This document shows positions 7,316 to 14,479 of a DNA stretch of 64,000 nucleotides, piece by piece (the stretch's first letter is position 1; each line of letters opens with the position of its first letter). Location of the stretch: positions 1 through 64,000 of the IMG/VR virus record IMGVR_UViG_3300044734_000006; one strand, given 5' to 3'. The position numbers and the translations under genes were made by a program. The notes under the pieces were generated by a model. The model ran no database searches and was not told the origin of the DNA. It was given only the letters and a program-made list of their open reading frames with translations. This DNA comes from a virus.

Positions 7316-7822
7316 GCGTCTACGCTGGGAATCGGCACATGGTCAACGGATCGCCACCTCGCGGATTTTTCGCCGTTGGAGTGGATCAACCAAAGTGCGA
7401 GATCAACATAGGCACGCTCTGGCGTACAGCTCACATCCTCGGTGCCGCCTACCTGTTCACGATCGGCAAGCGGTATCGCCGTCAGCCATCAGATACCACC
7501 AAGCGGTGTCCCAGTGGATCAGGCGTTGACGCACCTTCCTCTGATCCACTGGGACACCGCTGACGACATGCGTTCCCATCTCCCCCTTGGGGCTCGGTTG
7601 GTCGGCGTTGAACTTGCCGACGAGGCCGTAGCGTTGCCAGACTACGAGCACTGGCAACAGAGCGTCTACCTGCTAGGTGCCGAGGACCGTGGGATCTCGG
7701 CTGATGTTTTGTCACGATGTCACGACGTTGTGAAACTTCCAGGGTCCATGTCGATGAATGTGGCTGTGGCTGGAAGCATCGTCATGTACGACCGTATTGC
7801 CAGGGGCGCACGGCGCCGCTAG
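7312..7822 (+). pseudogene. SPOUT (TrmH/SpoU-like) RNA methyltransferase, frame broken by an inverted-repeat insertion
   Basis: The first 64 codons (GTG at 7312) encode the SPOUT N-terminal part with 'AVGVDQPKCEINIGTLWR'. The last 100 codons, in a frame shifted by +1, encode the AdoMet-binding knot: 'SVYLLGAEDRGISADVL' and 'LPGSMSMNVAVAGSIVMYDR'. The two halves meet at the inverted repeat 7502-7561. Removing the 19 nt at 7504-7522 restores one continuous frame, '...SDTTKALTHLPLIHWDT...', of about 163 residues, a normal length for phage SPOUT enzymes that 2'-O-methylate tRNA or rRNA. As sequenced, translation stops at 7563. It is either a recent mutation, an assembly artefact, or a site of ribosomal bypass or frameshifting. 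Confidence 0.8.
7502..7561. repeat. Perfect 21-bp inverted repeat with 18-nt loop
   Basis: AGCGGTGTCCCAGTGGATCA+G at 7502-7522 is exactly complementary to 7541-7561. The right arm is ancestral coding sequence (encodes LIHWDTA); the left arm is an extra copy in the opposite orientation. This is the signature of template-switch (quasipalindrome) mutagenesis. No U-tract follows, and the location is mid-gene. Confidence 0.9.
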
Positions 7823-7837
7823 GGAGGGGCCTGCCAC

Positions 7838-8050
7838 ATGATCAACCGTTCCGAGACGCGCGGAAGGGATGGCGTGGTGGTGACCATCGCCAGCCGCGAC
7901 CGGTTGCCGGACTTACAGCGGTTCGTGGACGACGAGTACAGCAATGACCGACGCAACGTGGACGTTGACCTGTTGGAATGGGCCGTGCGTGAGATCCGGT
8001 ACTTGCGCCTGCTCGCCAAGCGCCACCGTGAGATGGACGAGGCGTCCTGA
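7838..8050 (+). CDS. Small unknown protein (70 aa)
   Basis: ATG preceded by GGGAGGGG. A helical protein with 'RDRLPDLQRFVDDEYSND' and basic C-terminus 'REIRYLRLLAKRHREMDE'. No family recognised. Confidence 0.6.
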   Translation: MINRSETRGRDGVVVTIASRDRLPDLQRFVDDEYSNDRRNVDVDLLEWAVREIRYLRLLAKRHREMDEAS

Positions 8051-8099
8051 ACTACGCCGCCTACGCCACTACATAACCCGCGGACAACCTCGCCATCGC

Positions 8100-8128
8100 T
8101 TGACGACCCGCCACCAGCCAGGTATGTT
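8100..8128 (+). promoter_or_regulatory. Sigma70-type promoter
   Basis: TTGACG, 17-nt spacer, TATGTT; start site about 8135. It would drive the HTH/coiled-coil gene from 8264 with a leader of about 130 nt. A second TTGACG at 8190 has only a weak -10 (TACCCT). Confidence 0.6.
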
Positions 8129-8263
8129 GTCAACCCACCGTCTCCCCACCCGCTACACCGGACTTCTACGCCGTAGTATCGCCTGTCGCACTTGACGCAG
8201 GCTTGGGCCAGGTCATACCCTGCGGTCAGTAACGACGGGGGAGGCCATGGCGGGGGCCTAGAG

Positions 8264-8836
8264 ATGCAGGCAGGGGCACAGGTGTCCCAGGGTGACGGTG
8301 ACTCAGGTCACAGCACGATGGACGATGACGCTGTAGACACCGAGCAGTACGACGTCGAGATTCCACCCGGCTGGAAGACCGTCCGGCGCATGGCATTGGA
8401 CTGCGGCGTCGCCATGGGGACGATTCGGCGCCATTACAAGGAGTACAAAACCTTACCGTTCCGGAGGTTATCCGATGGGCGTATCATTGTCAATGCGAAT
8501 GAGGCTCCCATAGAGCGGATCAAGGGCGCCCACCGTCACCGCCGGATGATGGACGAGGCGAGACAAGAGATCGTGCCGACCGCTACCGCGGAGCCTACCG
8601 ACGATGATTACTCCGCTGTGCAAGTGATCCGCCGTCACGTCCGCTGGCTCGAGCAGACGATCGAGGAGTTGCAAAACCGCCACGCCGAGTACGAGCGCGA
8701 ACGCAGGCGTATGGAGCAGGCGCACCGGGCCGAGTGCCAGCAGTTGCTGGCGATCATCTCTAGCCTGACCAACGCCACGCAGACACCCGCCTCCAGCCCC
8801 CGTAGATCGCGCCGCAAGGCCACAGAGGCGGGCTAG
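8264..8836 (+). CDS. HTH plus coiled-coil protein (190 aa)
   Basis: The ATG at 8264 is one of several possible starts; upstream in-frame codons reach 8192. Residues 30-75 look like a MerR/excisionase-type winged helix: 'GWKTVRRMALDCGVAMGTIR' then 'SDGRIIVNANEAPI'. The second half is a long coiled coil ('IRRHVRWLEQTIEELQNRH'). The design (DNA-binding head plus coiled coil) resembles Xis-like or RsgI-like regulators, but no exact family is claimed. It converges with the nuclease gene; the two stop codons share the sequence CTAG. Confidence 0.65.
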   Translation: MQAGAQVSQGDGDSGHSTMDDDAVDTEQYDVEIPPGWKTVRRMALDCGVAMGTIRRHYKEYKTLPFRRLSDGRIIVNANEAPIERIKGAHRHRRMMDEARQEIVPTATAEPTDDDYSAVQVIRRHVRWLEQTIEELQNRHAEYERERRRMEQAHRAECQQLLAIISSLTNATQTPASSPRRSRRKATEAG

Positions 8837-9222
8837 GAGGCAGGGTCGGTAGGCATGTGTGCCTGTGGGCGCGACAGGAGGGCGTATAGGGCGTCACGGT
8901 CGCTCGGGCGGACCACCATGGCCACCCATCCTGCTCGTCGGAACGCCGCTAGCCACGCATCCTGCTCGGGTGTGGTGCGCCCCGTCTCGCGCTTGATTTC
9001 TGCCACTACCCCGTAGTCGCACTGTGAATGGAGTAGGAGAACGTCGAGGAACCCAACGCCGTCACCCTGCACGGGGGTACGCCAGCCCTTTGTTGTCCGT
9101 CCCGGCCTAGCGTGGTAGGAGCGCCACCCGTGCATCTTGGCGACGTCCAGCACCCACGTCAGCAGCGCGTCCTCAGAGATGGCTCGCAGCGTGTGGTCGG
9201 CGGCGGTCAGGCGTGCGCTCAT
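8833..9222 (-). CDS. VRR-NUC family nuclease
   Basis: A 129-residue protein with the PD-(D/E)xK signature of the VRR-NUC family: 'GFLDVLLLH' supplies the Asp, 'GVVAEIKRETGRTTPEQ' the E-x-K, then 'DAWLAAFRRAGWVAMVV'. In phages such stand-alone domains act as structure-specific (Holliday junction) nucleases, sometimes with an SNF2 helicase; none is adjacent here. First gene on the minus strand side of the convergent junction and last of its operon. Confidence 0.85.
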   Translation of the reverse strand: MSARLTAADHTLRAISEDALLTWVLDVAKMHGWRSYHARPGRTTKGWRTPVQGDGVGFLDVLLLHSQCDYGVVAEIKRETGRTTPEQDAWLAAFRRAGWVAMVVRPSDRDALYALLSRPQAHMPTDPAS

Positions 9223-9302
9223 GGGGCGGGCTCCTCTGGCAGCCGCACGTCGAAGGTGACGCCCTCGGGTGGGAGCGACAGCAGAGGAGCCCGCATCGCC
9301 AT
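9219..9302 (-). CDS. Possible 27-residue peptide
   Basis: A short frame (MAMRAPLLSLPPEGVTFD...) whose stop overlaps the nuclease start as ATGA. Coupling supports translation; function unknown. Confidence 0.35.
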   Translation of the reverse strand: MAMRAPLLSLPPEGVTFDVRLPEEPAP

Positions 9303-9315
9303 TGTCAGATCCCGG

Positions 9316-9909
9316 TCAGTTCGGCAGGCACTTCTTGGCCGCAGAGTCGAAGTGACACGGGTGGATGGCGGTGTCTCCGGTTGGCTGGCCGGTTTGCACG
9401 AAGGCCCCGTTTTGGATCTCGACCGGGTACGGGAACGCGCTCACGACGCCTTCGATGTAGGCGGGATGGACCACTCCTGCCGCGTCGAGGCACATGGCCC
9501 ACGTTCCCATACCGCTCTGTGGCGGGTAGACGCCAACGGGATCCATCTGGCCCACGGCCACGCCAGCACCGTTGTTGTAGCCGCCGAACTCAGACTGCAG
9601 CGGGTTGGAGAGTTGCACGTTCACAGGAATTGGCCAGCCCATCGACTTGCAGACGCCTTCGGGCTTGCCTGCGTAGCTCTCCCACGTCGTCCACGTCGTC
9701 GGTGTGCCGGTGGCAAGCTGAGTCTCCAACTGGATCAGCGCGTGTCGGTAGTTGCTGTACGGGAACAGCGGGAGCGGCTGACCCTGGTTGTAAATCTGCT
9801 GCTGGGACGCCTGCGCGTTGTTCTCGACGTTGTTGGCGGCCGGCGTGCCGACGTCACACCCGACGACGAGCAGTGTCAGCGGGACGGCGAGGATGATCTT
9901 CCGTAGCAT
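9316..9909 (-). CDS. Lipoprotein (197 aa)
   Basis: A short signal with hydrophobic core and lipobox: 'MLRKIILAVPLTLLVVGCDV' (Cys 18 would be lipidated). The mature part is rich in Asn/Gln at first, then carries cysteines in 'KPEGVCKSMGWP', 'WAMCLDAAG', 'IHPCHFDSAAKKCLPN', probably disulfides. It should sit on the outer face of the membrane. The next gene upstream is a single-pass membrane protein and then the coupling ATPase, so it may be the surface part of that apparatus or a superinfection-exclusion lipoprotein. Confidence 0.8.
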   Translation of the reverse strand: MLRKIILAVPLTLLVVGCDVGTPAANNVENNAQASQQQIYNQGQPLPLFPYSNYRHALIQLETQLATGTPTTWTTWESYAGKPEGVCKSMGWPIPVNVQLSNPLQSEFGGYNNGAGVAVGQMDPVGVYPPQSGMGTWAMCLDAAGVVHPAYIEGVVSAFPYPVEIQNGAFVQTGQPTGDTAIHPCHFDSAAKKCLPN

Positions 9910-10284
9910 TCAGTGGGCTCCACAGTGGTCGATGGCGAAGGAACGTACGTCGGCGCTCTGCTCGGTGGGGCTGATCGACCCGGCTGCTGAGCAGATGTTA
10001 TTCCGAAGCGAGTTGGCGTGGGTCGTGTCACCGCTCGTCGCGGCGGTGTCATAGTCGGGGATCAGGCTCTCGGCCCGTCCGTTGGCGCCTTGGATGAAGT
10101 CGATGCTATGGCGCACGTTCTGTCCGTGCTGTGTGATCGCCGGCCCCTCCACGAAGCGCAGGTAGGCAAGATATCCGACCCACGAGAGGGCGACGATCAG
10201 CGCCACCACGAAGAGGCCGCGCAGCAGGACGTTAGCACCGATGCGGTCGGGGTTGTCGCTCTCGGTCCAGTGGGTACGGGTCAT
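9910..10284 (-). CDS. Single-pass membrane protein (124 aa)
   Basis: A basic/polar head, one transmembrane helix ('LFVVALIVALSWVGYLAYLR'), and an extracytoplasmic domain with two cysteines (NNICSAAG and AIDHCGAH). Stop to start spacing with the lipoprotein is 0 nt, and its start overlaps the stop of the coupling ATPase gene; all are probably one transcript. Confidence 0.75.
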   Translation of the reverse strand: MTRTHWTESDNPDRIGANVLLRGLFVVALIVALSWVGYLAYLRFVEGPAITQHGQNVRHSIDFIQGANGRAESLIPDYDTAATSGDTTHANSLRNNICSAAGSISPTEQSADVRSFAIDHCGAH

Positions 10285-12062
10285 GGATGACGTTCTCCTG
10301 TGTGTGGTTGCGGGGCCATGGTCTCGCTCTCGAACAGATCAGCGAACACCTCGGGCACGCCAGCGTCGTCGACGATTGGCGCCTGCTCATGGATCTGGTC
10401 GAGCCCGTACGGCACCGTGAGCTTGCCCCACATCTCGAACGGACGAGTGTCGCCATGGTAGACCGTCTTGGCCAGCGTGATCCGCTCGCTCATGCTGATC
10501 AGGACCTTGCCCTCTGCGATGTTGGTGATCTCGTGCTGCGGCCAGCGCCATTCATCATGCGGCGTGACGGTGCGGGTGACCGTTTTGGTCCTCCGCTGCT
10601 CCTTGTTCCTGGCGTGACGCTCATGGCTGGACGGGTCGTCCTCTGTCGGCGACTGCTGGCGCCACCACGGGCTGTGGGTGCGTGCGGTGGCCTTGGTCGT
10701 CCGGTGGATGGTGTGCTTGCCGCCGGTCCGCTCAAGGCTGGCGAGCAGCTCGGGATCCTTGCACCCGCGTAGCACAGCGGTGACCGCCATGCCCTCGCGG
10801 ACCACCCTCTCGGTCTCCGCGTTCCACCGCAGGCTGAACTGTCCCATGGCCTGCACGGAGGCCATGAGCACGACCCCGCGTCCTCCCCCGTCGCCGATGA
10901 TCCGCGTGAGAGACGGCAGGGGGCTGAGCGTCGCCATCTCGTCCAGAGCGAGCAGGAACGGCCGCTCCAATGGCTGCCCACCCCGGCCGTCCGAGATGGC
11001 ATAGGCGGCCTCGGTGATCTCCTCGATTAGCCCGGTGGTCAGCGGCGCCAGGTCGCAGTTCGGGTCCGAGGGGGCGACGACGAACAGCACATGATCGCGG
11101 CCCAACTGCGGTCGGACGCTCGGGTCATGCTCGTCGTATCCGAGGAACTCGTACGGGTCGAAGCCGCACTCGCCGGCAAGGTTGGCATCCGCCAAGACCC
11201 GCGGGTTGTCGAACGCCGAGATGGCCGCGTCGAGGCAGGACCATACAGACCCCACCTCATCGCTCTCGCGAACCTTGGGATCGCGCAGGGTAAGGCTGGC
11301 CAGGTTCTCCAGCGCCTGTCGGTCTGGGCAGAGGTGCGGGTTCCCTTCCCACCGCGCGATCCGGTTTTTGAGGATGTCTGCGGGCTCGTCCACGTTGTGC
11401 TGCTTCACCCACGACCGGACGTGCCCCATGCCCTTGCCGTCCAGCGCAGCGGCGTACAGGAGAGGCGCGAGATACTGCGTGGCCCGCGTCTGCCAGTGGC
11501 TCGGATCCTTGGCCCCCTTGCCGGCGTTTACCCCCATGGCCCGTGCGCGCTTGGTGGCCGTGTAGAAATCCTCGCAGCCTCGCAGCGGAGACCAGTGCAG
11601 GCGTCGCACCCACGGCGGGACGTCGTCGGCTCCGAGGATCTGCATGGGGTCGAACACCCACACCTCACCACGGTAGGCGCGGACCGCCTTGCAGTGCTCA
11701 AGGATGTCCGGCTTGGTGCTCGTGGCGATGACCGGTCCCAGCCACGCCTGTACGTTGGGGATGATCAGCGTGGCGGTCTTGCCTCGCTGCGAGATGGCGA
11801 CGATCAGGACGTGCTCTCGCGGAGGAGCCTGCACAAACCTGCCCTTGTCCCAGCCGAGGATTGGCCGCCCGGGGATGATGCCGTACCAGATCGGGTCAAC
11901 GGGATCCACGCAGTGTAGCCGGGGCGGACGGAGGCGATGACCGTCGCGGAACACTGGGAAGGCGTGGTACTGAGCGAGGAGGCGCGGACCGTAGCGCATC
12001 TTGCCGTGCCAGCCAAGGCCACTCATCCCGGCGAGAGCGGCGACGATCTCGGGGAGGATCAC
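10281..12062 (-). CDS. VirD4/TraG-like type IV coupling protein (593 aa)
   Basis: The pattern is that of the type IV secretion coupling ATPases found on actinobacterial conjugative elements. Walker A variant 'AISQRGKTATLI' (89-100) is followed by 'WLGPVIATSTKPDIL' and 'GEVWVFDPMQ'. Walker B is 'FLLALDEMATLSPLPSL' (369-385), followed by 'IIGDGGGRGVVLMASVQAMG', which matches the Asp-Gly-rich arginine-finger/Gln motif of TraG/VirD4. The N-terminus has only a weak hydrophobic stretch, so membrane attachment probably needs a partner such as the adjacent membrane protein. In conjugation these hexamers recruit relaxosomes or effectors to the channel. No VirB4 or relaxase is visible in this window. 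Confidence 0.88.
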   Translation of the reverse strand: MILPEIVAALAGMSGLGWHGKMRYGPRLLAQYHAFPVFRDGHRLRPPRLHCVDPVDPIWYGIIPGRPILGWDKGRFVQAPPREHVLIVAISQRGKTATLIIPNVQAWLGPVIATSTKPDILEHCKAVRAYRGEVWVFDPMQILGADDVPPWVRRLHWSPLRGCEDFYTATKRARAMGVNAGKGAKDPSHWQTRATQYLAPLLYAAALDGKGMGHVRSWVKQHNVDEPADILKNRIARWEGNPHLCPDRQALENLASLTLRDPKVRESDEVGSVWSCLDAAISAFDNPRVLADANLAGECGFDPYEFLGYDEHDPSVRPQLGRDHVLFVVAPSDPNCDLAPLTTGLIEEITEAAYAISDGRGGQPLERPFLLALDEMATLSPLPSLTRIIGDGGGRGVVLMASVQAMGQFSLRWNAETERVVREGMAVTAVLRGCKDPELLASLERTGGKHTIHRTTKATARTHSPWWRQQSPTEDDPSSHERHARNKEQRRTKTVTRTVTPHDEWRWPQHEITNIAEGKVLISMSERITLAKTVYHGDTRPFEMWGKLTVPYGLDQIHEQAPIVDDAGVPEVFADLFESETMAPQPHTGERHP

Positions 12063-12559
12063 AGCGACCGCCCTCCGTAGGCGGGCTCGTTGACGGGTGT
12101 GTAGGCGGTCAGGTCGCGGGTCGTGGCGTCAGGTTGTGCGGCAGGCGTGGCTGTGCGTGACGCCTCGGCCGCTATGCGCTCGCGGATCGGCATGGACAGC
12201 TGCGCCGAGCCTTCGACGTACGGGTAGACGACACCACCGCATCTCCAGTTGTCGTTGGCGACGGCCCTCGTCGCGTAGTCGTCTGCCGCGCCTTCGAGCG
12301 AGTTTCTGTACGCCGCCTCCGAGCCGAACTGGCGGTGCAATTCCATGTTGCTCCCGTATGGCTCGCCAGATGTTAGGTAGTCCATGCAGGCGCGGTGAGC
12401 GTCTTTGTACTCGGACGTGCCGGTTACGACCTTCTCGGCGAGCGAGCCAGGTTCAACCTCCCAGCAGCCGTCGTTGGATGGAATCAGGTTGAAGATGCTC
12501 GGAACGTGCTCGGTGGGCGCCCAGTACAGCCCGGTTCCGTCTGCGCTGTGATCTGTCAT
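12059..12559 (-). CDS. Unknown protein (166 aa)
   Basis: ATGA-type overlaps on both sides, immediately upstream of the coupling ATPase. Contains cysteines in 'NDGCWEVEPG', 'HRACMDYL', 'NWRCGGVVYPYV'. No signal peptide. The C-terminus is unstructured. Candidate partner or substrate of the coupling protein from position only. Confidence 0.65.
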   Translation of the reverse strand: MTDHSADGTGLYWAPTEHVPSIFNLIPSNDGCWEVEPGSLAEKVVTGTSEYKDAHRACMDYLTSGEPYGSNMELHRQFGSEAAYRNSLEGAADDYATRAVANDNWRCGGVVYPYVEGSAQLSMPIRERIAAEASRTATPAAQPDATTRDLTAYTPVNEPAYGGRSL

Positions 12560-12783
12560 GTCACTCGCACCGTATAGATGCGCTGGCTGTCTTGGAATCC
12601 CCGTGCGATCTTGCGGTCCCGCTCCAACAGAACCAGTGCTCGGTACGTGCGCGCAGCCGGAATGCCAGCCGTATAGGCGAGGATGTCGATGACGTAGATG
12701 TTGCCGCTGCGGATGGCTTGCAGTACGAGTTCGCAGTCACCCGTGGTCCGGCGTCGGCGGAACAGTCGAGCGAGGATACCCAT
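12556..12783 (-). CDS. Winged-helix protein (75 aa)
   Basis: The ATG at 12783 is chosen because AGGAG lies 6 nt upstream; longer in-frame starts exist. After a basic N-terminus ('MGILARLFRRRR') a small wHTH follows: 'IYVIDILAYTAGIPAARTYR' and 'LLERDRKIARGFQDSQRIYT'. Possible local repressor of this block. Confidence 0.6.
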   Translation of the reverse strand: MGILARLFRRRRTTGDCELVLQAIRSGNIYVIDILAYTAGIPAARTYRALVLLERDRKIARGFQDSQRIYTVRVT

Positions 12784-12812
12784 GTGCATCTCCTGCAGCG
12801 AGCCGTGGTCGC

Positions 12813-13499
12813 TCACGTCCGACCCTGCCCGCGGCGCTGGTAGTCCTGCCAATCCTTCACCTTAGCCTTCGCCATGATGCGCTCACCACGGCGGTTGAAC
12901 AGGTCGACAGTGGGACGTCCGACGACCCCCTCGATTCGGGCGTCTGGCCACTTCGAGATCAGAACGCCAGCGGTGATCAGGCCCCATGCCTCATCCAGAC
13001 TTCCAGTGAACTGCCAAGGGACCGTGTCAAGACCTAGTGCCGACGCCACGCTGGAGACGTTGTCCCCTGTGAGCCACCAGCGCCCAACCAGTACATCGAA
13101 CACGATGACGGTCTGGTCCTGGCGATACATGCCTCCCTTCTGGATCTTGGCCCCGTACCCCTCGCCGTACACCGTGACGTCGTCAGCCTCCGGGAAAACC
13201 TCTCGCCACCGCTCCGGCAGCAGCAAGGGATCAAGGTTGCGGAGCAGTGGCGCGGGCACCTGCGCCTCGTCGGTTCGACCACCAACCGTCACCGTCTCTC
13301 CGTTCCAGTGGAGACGGATATTGGTTCCGTCGATCTTCTCGGTCCATCGCCACGGGGAATGAGCCAAGAACCCGAACTCGGGAACCGACCACTCGCCGGG
13401 GATGATGACATTGCGGTCGTCTCGCTGAAAGAGTGTCTGTATCTTTTGGTATGGAGGGCCGAACTTTGTGGTGTCCGGTGTCCGTACGTCAATGGTCAT
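12813..13499 (-). CDS. ATP-dependent RNA ligase (T4 Rnl2-like)
   Basis: A 228-residue nucleotidyltransferase with the ligase motifs in order: motif I 'WRWTEKIDGTNIRLHW' (Lys 55 forms the AMP adduct), motif Ia/III region 'TVYGEGYGAKIQKGG', 'VIVFDVLVGRWWL' (IIIa), motif IV 'ARIEGVVGRPTVDL', motif V 'ERIMAKAKVKDW'. Size fits a minimal Rnl2-type catalytic domain. Such enzymes seal 3'-OH/5'-PO4 nicks in RNA, and phages use them to repair tRNAs cut by host defence nucleases. No polynucleotide kinase partner was found in the window. Confidence 0.9.
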   Translation of the reverse strand: MTIDVRTPDTTKFGPPYQKIQTLFQRDDRNVIIPGEWSVPEFGFLAHSPWRWTEKIDGTNIRLHWNGETVTVGGRTDEAQVPAPLLRNLDPLLLPERWREVFPEADDVTVYGEGYGAKIQKGGMYRQDQTVIVFDVLVGRWWLTGDNVSSVASALGLDTVPWQFTGSLDEAWGLITAGVLISKWPDARIEGVVGRPTVDLFNRRGERIMAKAKVKDWQDYQRRGQGRT

Positions 13500-13508
13500 G
13501 CGTGTCTC

Positions 13509-14474
13509 CTACAGTGACCGACCGAGTTGAGGTGCTGCATCTAATTCGGCCTCGTCGCGAATTGGCTCGGCTGGCGCAGAGGGTCCGCCGATCGCCTCTC
13601 GCATGACCGAGGCGGGCGCTCCGCACGCAGTGTCCTCGTCACCCATGCTCGTAACGGCGACGACCTTGCCATAGTCGGGTCCGGGCATCATCTGGAGCAT
13701 CGGCGATCCTGACCATCCGGGATCCACGGGTGTAGCGACCACGGTGCGGGTAAAGGCGTTGTCGTGGCACGCAGGCTGGTCGGTGCGCGTACCGAGTACG
13801 GTGGTCGGGATTACGCCTCGGTCTGAGACGATGGCAACTTGGTCACCGGCCACGGCATCACGAGATGCCAGTTCGAGCGCGTCATCCCCGTCCCCCTGCC
13901 TGCCGCTGACCACCGCGAAGTCATCATGGTAGTCATCGACCACCTTCCGATGCGCCCAGTCCCCATCGACAACGTGCTGCGCCGTTGCTCTGCCGGTGGT
14001 TCCATCGGGCATGCGCAGGTCCCACGCCGTCCCCTTCGGGTTGGACAGTCCGCGGGCTGCGTAGATCGTCCCCGTATGTGCCTCCGCGTTCCCGATCGGG
14101 TCGGCGGCGGCCACGCTGTCGTATCCGTGCCCAGCCGCGAAGGCGTCGTGCTCCGCTGCCTGCGGGGCCGCCAGCGCGGTGGTGGATTTGAGCGTGGTCT
14201 GGCCCATGTCGCGCTCGAGCGAACGGGAAGCGGACGCCGCAGGCTCCTCGGCCTGAACTGGCGCCGCTTCCCGCCGCGGTGCGGGTGCCGATGGTGGATC
14301 GAGGTGATGGATCGGCACCCTGCCCTCGCGGAGCACGGAAACCGCTCGGAACGCACCGCTGTCGACGTGACGCTTCACTGTGCTGTCGAGGTGACGTGGG
14401 GCCACGCAGTGCCGGGACTGGCGACCGCTCTGGTCCTCCAGCACGACCATGGCGGGTTGCTGACGGCTGAACAT
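13509..14474 (-). CDS. Trypsin-like serine protease (321 aa)
   Basis: The chymotrypsin-fold triad is readable: His in 'GRATAQHVVDGDW' (H167), Asp in 'YHDDFAVVSG' (D184/185) and the nucleophile in 'VDPGWSGSPMLQM' (S255, GxSGSP). Residues 1-90 are a Pro/Ala/Arg-rich non-homologous extension, and the last 45 are also disordered. There is no signal peptide, so it acts in the cytoplasm, in the virion, or is exported by another route. It lies 5 nt downstream of the 1415-residue gene, making that protein a plausible substrate (inference). Confidence 0.82.
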   Translation of the reverse strand: MFSRQQPAMVVLEDQSGRQSRHCVAPRHLDSTVKRHVDSGAFRAVSVLREGRVPIHHLDPPSAPAPRREAAPVQAEEPAASASRSLERDMGQTTLKSTTALAAPQAAEHDAFAAGHGYDSVAAADPIGNAEAHTGTIYAARGLSNPKGTAWDLRMPDGTTGRATAQHVVDGDWAHRKVVDDYHDDFAVVSGRQGDGDDALELASRDAVAGDQVAIVSDRGVIPTTVLGTRTDQPACHDNAFTRTVVATPVDPGWSGSPMLQMMPGPDYGKVVAVTSMGDEDTACGAPASVMREAIGGPSAPAEPIRDEAELDAAPQLGRSL

Positions 14475-14479
14475 TGCTC

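Noticed and set aside
7502-7561. Inverted repeat as an intrinsic terminator
   Set aside because: It lies in the middle of a gene whose two halves are both conserved, has an 18-nt loop and no U-tract.
11091-11918. 275-codon plus frame opposite the coupling ATPase
   Set aside because: Antisense shadow; the ATPase motifs on the minus strand are decisive.
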